The translations under genes and the position numbers were made by a program. Positions 23,881 to 37,100 of a stretch of 64,000 bases of DNA are shown here, one piece after another. This DNA is from Verticillium longisporum (lineage: Eukaryota; Ascomycota; Sordariomycetes; Glomerellales; Plectosphaerellaceae). The notes beneath the pieces were generated by a model, which saw only the letters and a program-made list of their open reading frames with translations, did not search any database and had not been told where the DNA came from. The stretch spans positions 1,612,001-1,676,000 of the forward strand of contig JAETXT010000008.1 in NCBI GenBank assembly GCA_019188255.1, read 5' to 3'. Every line of letters starts with the position of its first letter. Position 1 is the stretch's first letter.

Positions 23881-25543
23881 TTATTGTTCATCTCGTCTGT
23901 ACGGCTTGTATACTGTGGATGGTAAAGGCGGCAGTGGCCGGTCCGCTATACTTGGAGGAACGGAAAAGTGGGAAGCCTGATGTATGGAAGGCGTCCTCAT
24001 CGACGGGGTGTAGTACGACATCAACTCCGGTGACAACACACTGCTGCTTGCAATGCTTGCACCCCCCGAGCTTGCTATACTCGCGACGCTCTGCCTCTGC
24101 TTGGCGAGACTCTGCCTGGCCAGGCTTTGCCTCTGCTTCTGAACTGGCTTCCTGCGAATTCCCGGCGGTGGCAGTCCCGCAGCCTTGACCTTCTCTTGCG
24201 GCAGCACTAACGGCTCGGGCCAGCTGGTAAGTGGGTTGGGGCTGGGGCTGGGACTGGGCTGCGGCGAGTCGGCGTCCATCATTCTCATCTTCTCCTCAAG
24301 CGCCGCTGCTTCTATTGCGGCGTTCGTCGTCTCCGCTCTCTGCGCAATGTCACGGCGAGATTTGCGCAACATTGTCGAGATCGTGCTCCTTGAAGCACGT
24401 GAAGAGCTCGGCTTGAGCTTGCCAGATTGTGTGCTGTACTGCTCATTATCCGAGCTGCTAAGGGTTGATCGCCTTGTCGATCGCATGGTTGACCGTGTTG
24501 AGAGGGTAGGCCAGCGGAAGATTTTGATGATGCCGGTCTCGCTCTCGGGCTCAGGGGGTGGGGGACTGTGTTGGGCCCATGCCGCTGTAGTGGCTTCGCG
24601 ATCAAACTGCGAGGCCTGATCTTGGAACTTGTGATAGTGATGGTGTTCGTGAAAGTACTTGTAGCCGGCTTCAGGGTCGGCAGAAACATCATTTACGGGT
24701 GGTAAAGGAGGCTTCTTCTCGTAGGGATGTGCATTATTAGGTAGTTGAGCAAATGATTGGCGTCTTTGGCGTCTTCGACGCCAGAGAAATAAGAAAAGAG
24801 CGACAATGGCAAGAACACCAACTGCTTGGCTATCAGCTACATTTTCAACATGGCCGGTTTGGCGTTGACTTACAAGTAATGCCAAAACCTAGGGCAAGTT
24901 TGAAAGGAAGGTTGGAGTTACCATCATCCTGAGAGCCGGCACTTGGAGCCTGCGCTGGTTCACCAGCAGGGAATGTAGTATTAGGAGGGATAGAGGTGCT
25001 GGTTGTTGAAGGTATTGTTGTAGTTTCACGGAATAGGTCTGTTGGCACACCCACACTGAGATGCGCTTCCTCAGGCTTGGCTGTGATTATAGGTGACGCT
25101 GATGATAATGATGGAGGTGCCTGAGGACGTTCCTGAGGTTGAGCAGTCGTTACTGGTAGTGGTGTAGGAGATGGTGTCGAAGAGGGCACTGGTACTGGAT
25201 CTGGCACTGTTTCGACCGGCTTTGTTGTAACAACAGGTTGGGCCTTCTCAGTCGTAGGACTAGGACCAGCTTGAATGGGCGCTGGAGTCGGTGTCGGCTC
25301 TGGAGTTGGGGCTGGTGTTGCCTTGGGGGTGGATGTTGGCTTCGGGGCCTGAGTTCTGGGAGTCTCTGCAGGCTTTGTTGTCGGTGATGGCGCAGCTTGA
25401 GAGGTAGAAGTCGTGGCCGCTCCTGGATTAAGAATTCCTTCAACGAGTGACTTGGGTCCATTCAAGATGTCGCCAATGATTCCTCGGCGCGAGATGTGGC
25501 CATCCGGCCTGGCCTGCAGGCGTCCTGCACTGCGGGAGGGCAT
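23881..25543 (-). CDS. Mucin-like single-pass membrane protein
   Basis: A 536-residue cell-surface-type protein of unknown function. Exon 1 is 25543-24874 and exon 2 24821-23881. The 52-nt intron (GTAAGT donor, CTGAT, CAAGCAG acceptor) joins GFGIT to FGVLAIVAL. Residues about 35-215 are a Pro/Thr/Ser-rich stretch with repeated TP and PTP units, a likely O-glycosylated stalk. One membrane helix (about residues 218-236) is followed by an RRRRQRR stop-transfer signal and a roughly 300-residue cytosolic tail. The tail contains HEHHHYHK, Ser/Arg-rich segments, SPSPSP units and repeated QRQSLA motifs. The layout recalls wall-stress sensors such as Wsc/Mid2-type proteins, but no WSC domain is present. 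No classic signal peptide precedes the stalk, so the true start may lie in an upstream exon, or the helix acts as signal anchor. Confidence 0.8.
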
Positions 25544-28500
25544 GATATGTTTAATGAGAGTTCTGATAGCACTGTGAAAGGGTCGTAGATGTTCATGACC
25601 TGGTCATCCGATCCGCCAAGTAGGTACAAAGTTAAAAGAAAAAAAAAGAAGAAAGAGTAGCTATGCGGCAGAAGTCGTCTCCTGGGTCAGTTTCTCCAGG
25701 ACCCTCCTAGTCCAATGCGCTGAGTCCAGGAGGTTGCGATGAGGATAGAGCAGAGCCCTGGGACAAGAGAAAGCGGAAACAAAGAAAGTTTCTCGAAGTT
25801 GACTGGGGGGTTTTGAGCCATCACGAACTCGAGATCAATGCGAAGGCTGGCCTGCACTAAATCGACCTAGGTGTGATTGCGGTGTCTGTGCACAAGGCTT
25901 CGGCCGCAACACCATGCTTTTTCTGGAGCTACGGTGTCTCTGGGTCACAGTAGCTGCCGTCCGAGCGACGACGCCTCGCCTATTCCAGTCGATTCCTGTT
26001 GCTCAATCGCTCTAGGCATGCAGCCGCCCGTCGCGATAGCGTGATGCGCACAGGGGCACCCCAAGCCGCAAACCCCCCTTCTCAGCCTGGCAAGTGTATC
26101 GTCAGTGTCCAGGTTTGCGCCAAGGGCACCATGGCTTACTCGTGCTGTAGCGTCCGGTGTGGCATCGTGCGTACCAGAGTCCACCGTGCAGATCGGACGA
26201 CAGCCATGGCATGTTTTGCGCGAATTGGGGATGTATCTGGTTGTCCTCCGCTCAGCCGTAGGATGAAGCACCAGCCGCCATTCCTCAAATGGCTATCACT
26301 TCGCGTGAGACACATGGAGAGTGGGAGTTTCTGGCTGCGGGAGACATCGCAATTGCCCGGCGTAGCAGTCAGCATCGAAAACGTGATTAACACGAGACAT
26401 GGTTGTGAGAAGATGCCCATCCCTTTGTCAGCCACCAGCTTGGATGGGAAACCCCCAGGCGGAGAAAGTGGGACGAGGGCTTCGGAGGGTCATTCGCAAC
26501 GTGAACCCGAAACCCTCTATTACAATATTATCGGGAATGGTTCATCAGAGCCAACTGGTGTCCTCAGGGCAGGGTATCCCGTCGTTCTTTAGCTAGACCG
26601 AAGCACAAACGAGCTGTTGACATCCGTCAACCCCACGGAGGACAGGTGCCTACTCGTGTAGACTTTCTGCCACTTGATCGATTGACACGTGGAAGGTTTG
26701 ACGCCACAAAGGCTTTGAGATCCATCTGATTGAACTCTGCTTGACAAGTGCAGGCGAACGCTGCTTCGTAGGGCATGGTGGAGAGACATTGCGGGGTCAA
26801 ACAACTGTCTTCGTGACTGACCGTCGTGTCATCCGTTTCCACGCTGGCTGATGTGGCGCGGCACGGTTTCGATCACGGTCCCGGAGCTTGCTGTCGCTAG
26901 GTAGCTTCAGCACTACAGTTTCCAATCAGAAGCTGATCAAGAGATGAAGGTCTGAGTCCGTCAGACAGACTTACAGGATAATGAAGGCTTTGCGGAACTG
27001 GTGCTGATTGGCGAAAGCTACACTGATTCGGCGCTTTCGGACTGGCTGGACCCATGCAAGCGAACAGGGAGCCCGAGCGTCTCATAGCAGATGGGTACTA
27101 GGGTCTTATGGTCATCGACCCTTAGGTGTCGACTTGGCTGTGGTTGTTGGGGTCATGGGGAGCATCAGGATGGAATGATGCAGGTGAGCAGGCCGGGCAT
27201 CGACTGCGCCTGGGATATCCTAGCCTCGATAGTGCAGATGCCCTAGGAAAGGAGTAAAAGAGACCCGAGGCTGACCAACGGCATGATTTCTCCGACTCGG
27301 CCGAGACGCGACCAGCCTAAATGGTCGTAGCTCATCAAGTTATGGTGATTGCACGGTCCTCCAGGCCGCGTCTCTGCGTTCCCTGAAAGCAGAATTTGGC
27401 CCGTCTTGCGTCTCTCTGAGCGACCGGAGTTATTGGAGGTCAAAGCCAACACTGCGGATTCTGCCCCACTAGGTTGCCATTATCAAGTCAAGTACGAGGC
27501 ATGACCGTCTTTTTGGTCCTTCATATATCACCACATCGCCCACCCGTGTTAGTGGGCACCTGAATACTGGGTCCTCCTGACTCGAAATTGGAATCGCCAT
27601 CACGCGTGTCACTTTGGTGCTCAAACATCCCTAATAGGGCAGGTCACACATGAACGGATCCCGAACAGCAGTCTGATCAACCTCCCGAGCTCCGCAAGTG
27701 CGTCGTTAGCCATCTTCGCTGCTACTCTCTCGACTGCACCTCGCCTCTCCATCCAGTGGACTAAAACCATTCAAACCCAACGATCCCAAACATTGTTCTG
27801 CTCCAGCATACCCTTGGGGTTGTTGGGCAGGTAGTTAAGCAGGAGACAATGCCTTGCTGAACTGTATCGAGGACTCGCCATACCAGACACTTGAGGCTCA
27901 AGACAAGATTGGGAACCTTGATGAATGGTCAAGGAAAAGGCGGTTTGGTAGATACCCAGAAAAGTGGTCATGAAAATGTACTCTGCATGCCCACGCAGCC
28001 AGCCAGCCATCATTTCGGCGATGCTTGGGTCTTGGCGTGAAGGGCGGAGCCTTCCGTGTCAACCGGGGCAATGATTAACGTCCCTTAAACTCCAAAAGCA
28101 AGAACGTCATCCAATTCAAAGATCGCGGCTGATCAAAAGCTGCCTGGGCAAGGGGCTCACTGAAGATCCACGGGTGGAGGGATTAGGCCAGGGTTATCGC
28201 GGGGAACCAAGATGCTGGGCGACGGAGGCTAGCAGTGCGCGGTTGGATTGAGCAGGACGCGTCTGAGACGGCACGTAGCACCTTGCCCTATTGGCTACTC
28301 TCCATCAGTGCCTCATTATAATGCGGCCATGCAAATATTTACACTCATGCATACTGCCTCGGTCTCCGGGAGGGCAGGCGGTGGCAACCGGCTATTCCAG
28401 GAGCATTGCAGCCCCACAATCAGACTGGTACTGATGTAGGTAAGCTGCCTCGAACCAAGATTCCTGGTATGATGCTTCTATATTGCATTCGGTGGTTACT

Positions 28501-29638
28501 TTACTATGCGTAAGGCGCCAGCCGCATGGTGTGCATGTCGCCATTGAGGCTCTGCACATATCACGTAACGTCACCATGGGTTGGCCGTCCCCTACGGCCG
28601 ATAATCATTTGCAAAACTTCATGGATTAACTGGCACTTTCCCCTACAATCTGCAACGGAAATTGAATTGCAGCGTTGTCATCACAGAAGAAATTGCGTGG
28701 CCTTTACAAGTCTGCGCTGCGTGACTTGGAAAAAGTGGCGCTCGACGCTGGGCGCCATGGCTATGTGCGGGGGATGACATTCTTGTGTGTACTTGGCGAT
28801 ATCTTGGTGTTGAGCAGACCTGCCAACGCAAGCAGCAAGTCGGAACAAGTTTTGATTTTACAAGTGTGACTTTTGACGCTATTCCATTCTGAGTAAATCT
28901 TTCAGCCAGGAAAGCCAACTGCGCCTACAATCTGTCCAATACCAACTCTCCCGTACTCTTCAAGCGCCAGTACTTTGTCTTACATTTCTATAGAGTCGTG
29001 TCAAGTGAGATACATGTAGAACGGACTCTCTTGCTGCAGCAAGATGCCGCCCGTAGTCCTCGGCGCCGAGCCGGTGGCAGGCTTCCGCGACGGGCCCCGA
29101 ACAAGGCGTTCCGTCCTACCACAAACTTCCCCATCGAGCCGTCGTAATCCTATCCACGCCGAATATGACCTGGAGCACTGCCAAATACTACAAGAAAATA
29201 AGATCAACAATCATGCAAGGAAACGGGACGACCTCCGTTCTGTACTTGAACATCGTCTCCAGATTATCAACTCGTCCGTCCGCCTTGGCTGCAGCTTCGG
29301 AAACCACAGCCGTCACTAAGTTGCAGACAATCAAGAGCTCTTCGGGACGACCTGAAATGCTGCCAATTGACACGAGGACTCGTTCTCGGCATTGCATGTA
29401 CAACCATCAGTCTCGTCGCACTCGCGGTCCGGCATCTGCCTATCATTCACACGTTGATGGCTCCTTTGATATGATTTCCATTTCTGTTCCCAACTACCCT
29501 TGGCAATATAGTGCCGCAGCATCCCAAGCCGTTAAGATTGGAATGGCGCAAGGAGGACGATGTTCCGTTTCGCACAACTGAAGTTCACAACCTATGACGG
29601 AAGGACATCTTGACGGGTCTACTCCTCGGGGCAAACTC
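25544..29638. other. Intergenic region, 4.1 kb
   Basis: The longest gene-free stretch in the normal-composition part of the window. Frames up to about 200 codons (25,999-26,592) show no domain and are contradicted by equally long opposite-strand frames. It includes the distal promoter of the GH7 gene. Confidence 0.55.
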
Positions 29639-29647
29639 TATATAATA
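29639..29647 (+). promoter_or_regulatory. TATA box of the GH7 cellobiohydrolase gene
   Basis: TATATAATA lies 99 nt before the start codon and is followed by a strongly CT-rich 5' UTR. Such a core promoter is typical of highly expressed fungal cellulase genes. Confidence 0.6.
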
Positions 29648-29745
29648 TGCTCTTTGCTTCTTCCCCTCGTCAGTCTTCTGTTTCATCATCTCATACACAA
29701 TCCCCCAGCCTAGCACCATCTTACTCCAACCACACACGCTCCATC

Positions 29746-31451
29746 ATGAAGACCAACTTCTCTGCCCTCCTGGCTCTTTTGGCCGCCAACCGAGCTCTTG
29801 CGCAGCAGGCCTGTAGCGTTACCGAAGAGGTTGCACCATCGCTGACATGGTCGAAGTGCTCGGCAGGCGGCAGCTGTGCCGCGCAGACCGGTAGCCTCGT
29901 CATTGATGCCAACTGGCGATGGACTCATACCGTTGAGGGCTACGACAACTGTTATGAAGGCAACTCCTGGGACAGCACCCTCTGCCCCGATGGCGACACT
30001 TGCGCGCAGAACTGCTGCGTTGACGGCGCGGACTACGAGGGAACCTACGGCGTCACCTCGACGGCTGACTCAGTCACTATTAAGCTGGTCACCGAGAACG
30101 AGCATGGCCGCAACGTTGGCGCTCGCTTGTATCTTACAGATGGTGGCTCTAAGTACCAGCTCTTCAACCTCCTTGGGAATGAGTTCACCTTTGACGTGGA
30201 CTCCTCCAACGTGGACTGTGGTCTCAACGGCGCGCTTTACTTTATCTCCATGGATGCGGATGGTGGCCAAGCCAAGTTCCCTGGTAACAAGGCTGGTGCT
30301 AAATATGGCACTGGATACTGTGACGCCCAGTGTGCCCGCGATCTGAAGTGGATTGACGGTACCGTAGGTGCTTTCTCTTCTGAGTGTTTCTTCAACCAGG
30401 CTACCCACTTGCTAACCAAAATCGTAGGGTAATGTTGAGGGCTGGCAGCCTGTCGGCGACGACGCCCCAGATGTCGGCACTGGTGATATGGGCGCTTGCT
30501 GCGCTGAGATGGATATGTGGGGTATGGCTCCAGTTCCTTTTCAGAACAACTCACTTCTGAGCTTGCCGCTGACCACAACCTACAGAGGCCAACAAGGCGG
30601 CCACGTCCTACACTCCTCACCCTTGCGTCAACAACGCCTACCATTCCTGCTCCGGCGATAGCTGCGGTGGTACCTTTTCTGCGGATCGGTATGGCGGCAC
30701 TTGCGACGCTGATGGCTGCGACTTCAACCCTTTCCGCCAGGGCAACCGAGAGTTCTACGGAGAGGGCTCTGGCTTCACCATTGACTCCACCAGCAAAATC
30801 ACGGGCGTGACACAGTCCATCAATGAGGGACCTGGTGGCGATCTTTCCCAGATCCGCCGCCTCTACGTCCAGAATGGCGAGGTTATCGGCAACTCCGAGT
30901 CCACTGCCCCTAACAACCCCGGCAACGCCATCACCGACGAATTCTGCGCTGCCCAGAAGGAGGCGTTCGGCGAGGAGCAGGATCAGTTCACCGAATTCGG
31001 TGGCCTGTCTCACATGGGCCAGGCCCTCGATGCCGGCATGGTTCTGGCCGTCAGTCTTTGGACCGACGCCCACGCCAACATGCTCTGGCTCGACTCAACC
31101 TACCCCATCGGGGAGAGCGGCTGGGGAGCCGAGCGGGGACCCTGCCCGTCCGAGAACCGCACGCCTCCCGAGATCGAGGCCCGTGTTCCCGATGCTTCGG
31201 TTACTTTCTCCAACATCAAGTTCGGCCCCATCGGCTCCACGTTCACCGAGGGTGAGGTTACTCCTCCTGGCCCCGGTAACCCTCCTGTTGCCACAACCAC
31301 AACTTCGACACCCGCTCCCACTCAAGCTCCCGGCGGCCCTACTGCTCCCCAATGGGGCCAGTGTGGTGGACAAGGCTGGTCCGGCGCCACCACTTGCGTC
31401 TCTGGTACCACCTGCACTGTCGTCAACGACTGGTACCACCAGTGTCTCTAA
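29746..31451 (+). CDS. cbh1: GH7 cellobiohydrolase I with CBM1
   Basis: This is the reducing-end processive cellobiohydrolase of the cellulase system, secreted, 525 residues. Exons are 29746-30363, 30428-30521 and 30586-31451, with two 64-nt introns. The signal peptide is about residues 1-19 ([19 protein letters not shown]), with mature Gln20 as in other Cel7A enzymes. The catalytic motif [11 protein letters not shown] gives nucleophile Glu233, Asp235 and acid/base Glu238; intron 2 splits the Glu238 codon. Conserved disulfide cysteines and tunnel-loop blocks ([44 protein letters not shown]) are all present. A Pro/Thr/Gly linker leads to a C-terminal CBM1 ([16 protein letters not shown], ending WYHQCL) with its aromatic face and four Cys. 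Length and order match the family, so it should be active. Motif content favours cellobiohydrolase over endoglucanase. Confidence 0.97.
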
Positions 31452-32519
31452 ATTGTTGTTACGACACCACTTCAACGCTGAACTTCCCAAGCTTCTGCCA
31501 ACATACGCTATAGTTTAAAAACAACGACTTTGCAATGGATCAGTACCTGCTCCTACGTATCTAGATCCTCAGCTCAATCAGCCTCCATCCTGTCAGCCCC
31601 AAGGTAAGGAGAAACCAGGCACTTGGCGTAGGTAAAGTATCCCTTCTGAAACCCACTCAAGGAAAGAAACACAGAGGCTGGGGCCAGCTGGTACATTTAC
31701 AGGCTGCAGCCAAACGGTGGTAGTGACATTAAAAGGCGTTTGCCAGTGTGAGTCGCGAATTTTGAAGTACATAGTTTTCCGCTGGCCGTAAAGCTGGTTT
31801 TTGGTGCGAGAGTTTCGCCCTCACGCAGTATATAAGAACATTTTACTCTCTTTATATCTTATTCTCACTTTCGATGTAGTGGTGATTATCTCATCTTGTC
31901 GATAGGCACACCAGGCCCATGCTAAAGCTATGCCTTGCAAACCTAGTACCGCGAGAACAGCCCAGCTATCCGGTGCCGACTCTGGCCGGAACAAATTCAA
32001 TGAGACCTAGGCTTCGATGCGACTTACTTTGGATCAGCTGATATACTACGAAGTTAGCTGCTGCAGGTAACATGCTTACACGAGCGCGTGGATTCGTAGC
32101 ATGCGATATCAGGCTGAATTCGGAACCAGCTCTTTGTGAGCGCTAGAGTCTGCCGAGATGCGGAGGGCACCTTGGCTTTGGGGTAAAACTGAGATCATTT
32201 CCTAATACGTGCGTTCCTAGTTGGAGAAGACCATGCGTGCCTGTTAGCCAAGGCTCTCTGTGAGGGGTTGCCAAGGGGAGGCATCTTGAAACCGAACTCG
32301 GAAAGTCAGCGGGCTCGGTCTTTCAAGACTTCACCGCGTCATCTCGAGCCGACTTTATCCAGATAACCAGTGCTTTCCATTGCTCCAAGTCTTGTAGCTC
32401 GGCCTTTGGCGTATATAAAATCTCTGTCTTTCCGACCGAGCCCGCAATGGTGATAAAGCAGACCCCCAACCCCTCAGCACCCGGGAATAACCAGTCGATT
32501 ACGCTCCTCATTTGTCACC
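31452..32519. other. Intergenic region between GH7 and GH30
   Basis: About 1.07 kb with no gene seen. It holds the GH30 promoter with a TATA element at 32412-32420. GGCTTT-type hexamers, resembling the loose GGC(A/T)3 site reported for XYR1/XlnR regulators, occur here, but this motif is too short to be evidence on its own. Confidence 0.55.
32412..32420 (+). promoter_or_regulatory. TATA box of the GH30 gene
   Basis: TATATAAAA lies 100 nt upstream of the start codon at 32520. Confidence 0.55.
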
Positions 32520-33996
32520 ATGCGCTCTGGAAGGATCTTCACATTTTGGGTGACAATACTCTCGTCTGTTGCCTGTGCTGCCCCTACGGACGGCACGTGC
32601 ACCGAGGCAACCGAGATCGTCATTCGTCCTGACCTTAAGCATCAGATCATTGAAGGGTTCGGCTTTTCCGGAGCCTTTCAGCGGGCCCAGCTCCTATTCA
32701 ATGTCACCGAGACCGTCCAAAAGGAGCTCCTGGACCTCATTTACAGCAAAGAAACGGGTATCGGATTTTCAATCCTGCGCAATGGCATTGGCTCTTCCAA
32801 CAGTAGCTACAATGACTGGATGAACACCATCCTGCCTGCCTCCCCTGGTTCTCCTGATGGAGAGTTCAACTATGTCTGGGACGAGTATGACTCTGGCCAG
32901 TTCTTCCTCGCTCAGCAGGCTGTCAAGTATGGTGTTGACCGCATCTACGCCAACGCCTGGAGTGCGCCTGGATTCATGAAGAACAATAGCGATGACGCCA
33001 ACGGTGGCTTGCTATGCGGCGTTCCAGGCAGCGACTGCGAATATGACTGGCGCCAGGCATACGCCGACTACCTTGTCAAGTACATCAAGATCTACCAAGA
33101 CGAGGGTATCAAGATCTCAGATGTTGCTTGGCTTAACGAGCCTGATCTGACGTGAGTAATGATGCTACTCGCTGCACAGGCTCTGTTGTGCTCATTTTTG
33201 TAGAACTTCGTATGCATCTATGCGCTCCAATGCTGAGCAGACAGCCGACTTCCTGCCCATCCTCTGGGAGTCCCTCAACGCCGCGGGTCTCGATGTCGGC
33301 ATCGCCTGCTGCGAGCTCACCGGCTGGGAGAGAACAATCGAGCTGGTGGCTGCCCTGCAGGACCTTGGCGTCGAGGACCTGCTTACGACTTGGACCAGCC
33401 ACGAGTATACCTCCAAGATTGATCAGCCGCTCGACACGGACATCTCAGTCTGGCAGTCCGAGTACTGCGACCTTTCCGATCGATGGACCACAGCATGGGA
33501 CAGCGGCGTCTCCAATGGTGACGGTTGGTACTGGGCTGACAGGCTGCACAACGCTCTGACGGTCGGCAATGTGAATGCATACATTTGGTGGTTGGCTGTG
33601 CAGGACGAGGCCACCAACAACAATAACAACGAGAAGCTCATCCTTGTCGAAGATGGAGAGTACGAGGTTGCGAAGAGAACGTGGTCGTTTGCGCAATACT
33701 CGCGTCATGTCCGTCCGGACGCGCAACGTGTGGCGACTGAGGGCGGCGACCTGAAAACGACAGCATACCAAAATGCGGATGGGTCGGTGGTCGCTGTCAT
33801 CTTGAACCCTCACTACCATGCCGGAACCGTCAGCCTTCGGGTTATTAGCTGCAAGTTCCGCGAGTTTGAGAAGGTAACTGCCTGGTTGACGGACGAGGAT
33901 CACGACATGGAGGAGGTCGAGGTTGATGTCGATGACGAAGGGAAATTGACAGTGCAGCTGTCTGCCAGGGGGCTGATCACCGTCAAGGCAGATTAA
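32520..33996 (+). CDS. GH30 (subfamily 7-like) xylanase, secreted
   Basis: A secreted GH30 enzyme of 474 residues. Fungal proteins of this type (GH30_7) cleave glucuronoxylan or release xylobiose. Exons are 32520-33151 and 33204-33996, with a canonical 52-nt intron just after the acid/base motif. The signal peptide is about residues 1-20. The beta/alpha barrel shows IIEGFGFSGAFQRA at its start, FSILRNGIGSS, NAWSAPGFMKNN, acid/base Glu207 in WLNEPDLT and nucleophile Glu297 in VWQSEYCDL. The C-terminal side domain (NPHYHAG to GLITVKAD) is the beta-structure that packs on the GH30 barrel. Subfamily assignment is from overall resemblance and should be tested by phylogeny. It follows the GH7 gene in the same direction, but 1.07 kb apart, so they are separate transcripts. 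Confidence 0.93.
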
Positions 33997-34109
33997 ATCA
34001 ACCATGTGTGATAAGGACGAAGCTGTGAGGGCTACAGTAGTGCAAAGCGGTTACAATCATCCTACATCATCTATACGATATACTCGTATCTTCTCGCTCA
34101 ATGACCATC

Positions 34110-37100
34110 CTAAATCCTCATTCTGCCACAAGACAGCAACCCACCAAACGCTAAAATGCGGTAAATTGTTCCAATGGCGAAGAGCACCAAAGCTCCGACC
34201 TGCAGTGTTCCAAGGTTGTAGCCTGTGGACTCGGCCGCCATGTCGATATCGTACAGATATTTGAAAGGCCCAGCTAACTGGCCAAAGTAGACCTCCGCAA
34301 ACCAGGTTCCCGGTGACGCCCGCCATAGCCACTCCATATGCCATGTTTTGACTTGTGAGAGAGCAGGTGATGCTCCGGAAAGCAGGCCGACGATGAAGCT
34401 AACCATTGTCGAGATGAGGGGGGCGTCTTCTCGTCGGACCACCATGCTGACGACACTTGCAAGACCATAGATGCAGTAAAAGTACAAGAGGTTCATGCAG
34501 TATGCGAGAGTCCAGCTGATGATGGGTCGCGAAAGGATGTGGACGAGGGTGGTGAAATGAAGGCAGCTGAGGATCATCCTGGGCAATACAGAGACCGTCT
34601 TGGCAAGGAAGTACGCCAGCCGCGAGTGGCCTGCTTCAGCCTCTCGTCTGTGTAGAATCACTTCTTCTGAGAATATCTTCACCCCCGGCGCGCCACATAT
34701 GAGACCGATGCCGATGGCCTGGAGCAGAGCCAGCTGAGCTGGTGAGGCAAAGTCTGCGGACAGGGTAAGGTCCTCGTAAGGCGCCTTGTAGTAGCCTCGG
34801 AAGAGCGCCCCCCTTTTTCCATCTTGAGATAAACCAATGAGGAACCCTGAAAGAATGCTCAAGCCAATTTCAAAGAATAGCGCGGGCTTGAGACGATACT
34901 GTTGGAGCATGGCGCGGCGGAGGCAAAGCCATGCCTGCTTATGCCGGCGAGCACCACGGCGTTTCAAAAGTGCTCTCATGGAAACTCTGATACTTTTTGC
35001 CTCGGAATCATCGCCAGAATCTTCATTGTTTTCGCCCTGACGATGATGGGATGCCCAGTGGCTGATGAGGGCCTCCTTAGAGACGTCACCACCCCTCTTG
35101 TATGCCCTCCCATTGCCGGTAATGATATCCGTAACCACGTCGCCAATATTGCTGTGCTTAGGGAACTTGAACCCCACACCCTCAAAATATGCCTGCGCTC
35201 CATGTTCCGGTCCTTCGTAGATGGCCTGGCCGTTGCCGAGAAGGATGAGATTGTCGAGCATCTCGAAGATCTCCATACGCGGCTGGTGAATGATGACAAT
35301 GACCGAGATGCCGAGACGCGCAAGAGCCTTCAAAGTCAGCATTATTGAGCTGGCGGCAGTAGCGTCCAATCCACTTGTCGGTTCGTCGAGGAAGATGGCC
35401 ATGGGCGCAGCGGCCAGCTCCATACCAATACTAACGCGCTTGCGCTGGCCACCACTGATGACAGGCTTTCCAACGCTGCCTACTAGGGAGTCTCGGACGT
35501 GAGAAACCTCGAGGCAGTCAACAACAGAGTCGACGTGGGCTGAGATGTCCTTGTCGGACCAGGATCTGGGCAGACGGATGCGGGCCGAGTGCAGGATATT
35601 CTCCCGGACAGTCAGCTCGGGTAGAACAACATCATCTTGAGGCACGTAGCCTATGATTTTCTTGTACTGCTCGATCTTCCCCGGAATGTTGTTGACAGTG
35701 ACAGTCCCCCCAGTGTTCTTGGTCTTACCCATGAGCACGTTGACAAAGGTCGACTTTCCGGCGCCAGAACCGCCCATGACGGCGACGAGAGACCCCTTAT
35801 CAATGCGGCCAGTGACATTCTGGAGAATGGGCGTGGGTCGGCCTTTCGGTTGAAATTTGAGGCCGTTGTATGCGAAGGATAGACCGAGGTTGTCGGCTTG
35901 TACATCCATGGCTCTTGACATGGAGTCGACAAAGGCCTTGAGCTGCGGATTCAATGCAGCCAATGTGTTTGCTCGGCGCAACTTGATGGTCGGGGCGCGT
36001 GCCACGGGTACGTCGAGGACAGCCTGAAAGCCATTCCCGGGCCTGCATGGCAGACATGTAGGCTGCATAGGTTGCATCTCCTGATCTGTCTCGTCGTCAA
36101 GTGGCTTGTACCCCGTGACTGTAGCCTGAATTCCTTTCTTGGATGCGGACTTGGCCATGAATGGGATTCCTGGGAGTTTCATCCTCTTCCCATTCTTCCT
36201 TCGCTGCCGTAAGACAACCCACAGCAACATGGCGCCAATCAGAAGATCAACAATGACAACAATGCCTACTGAGATCACAACAGCTTCGCTCGTAGCACCC
36301 TTAGGACAATAGCTGCCGGTGCTGCAAGGGGTCGGTGATGGTGCGCCGGGCTGGCAATATGAGCCAGAGGGACATTGAATGGTCGTCCTCTTTGCTGGCG
36401 GGCAGTAGTAGCCCCCTTGGCAAATTATGGGCTCGAAAACACCCATACCAATATTACGGCCCTCAAACTCGCAAGCCTTGCCAGCCAGACGGGCTTGTTG
36501 GCAGATCGTCAATGGCGTGCAGTATTGCGGAAGAGAGTTGACGGTGTTATTCTGGCCTGTGAGGATATCAGCATAAATACAAATACAATCGAGCCCACAG
36601 AAATACTCACAGAGAAAGCCTTCAGCACAGCCATGCTCCTGCCACTCGTCGATGGTCTGGATTTGTACGGGTACGGCACCAGGCCTGAAACAAGGAGCGC
36701 CATGCACAGGTGCCTCGTCTCGCTCAAGCTGAGCTGCTGCGCTATAGTAGGAGGTGGAGAATGCTGTGTGATTCGTGCCTGAGCAGGTTTGGTCGTAGAC
36801 TGACAAGTCTTTGTTGCTTGTGATGGGCACCAATTCAGACTTGTCATCAGCCCACTTGAGAGCCTTCGTTGTGTCGGGAGGATTTGTCGCATCGTGTATC
36901 GGGCCGTCAAGCGTTGCTACACTATTTTGTGCGTTGAACCATTTGCCGTCATTTGTGAGGTACATCTCCTCTGTTCGGTTGCCGAGACATCGCCAGGCAG
37001 CGCCCTCATCTTGTCCGGGAGTGGTGCGTAATGAACAAATGCACGCTTGTGTGTCGACGAAGGTCGGCCCCTCTGCTTGAACACGCGGCAGAAATGGGGC

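Noticed and set aside
25999..26592. A 197-codon plus-strand frame in the 4.1-kb gap
   Set aside because: No domain, no signal peptide, no splice partner, and opposite-strand frames of similar quality overlap it.
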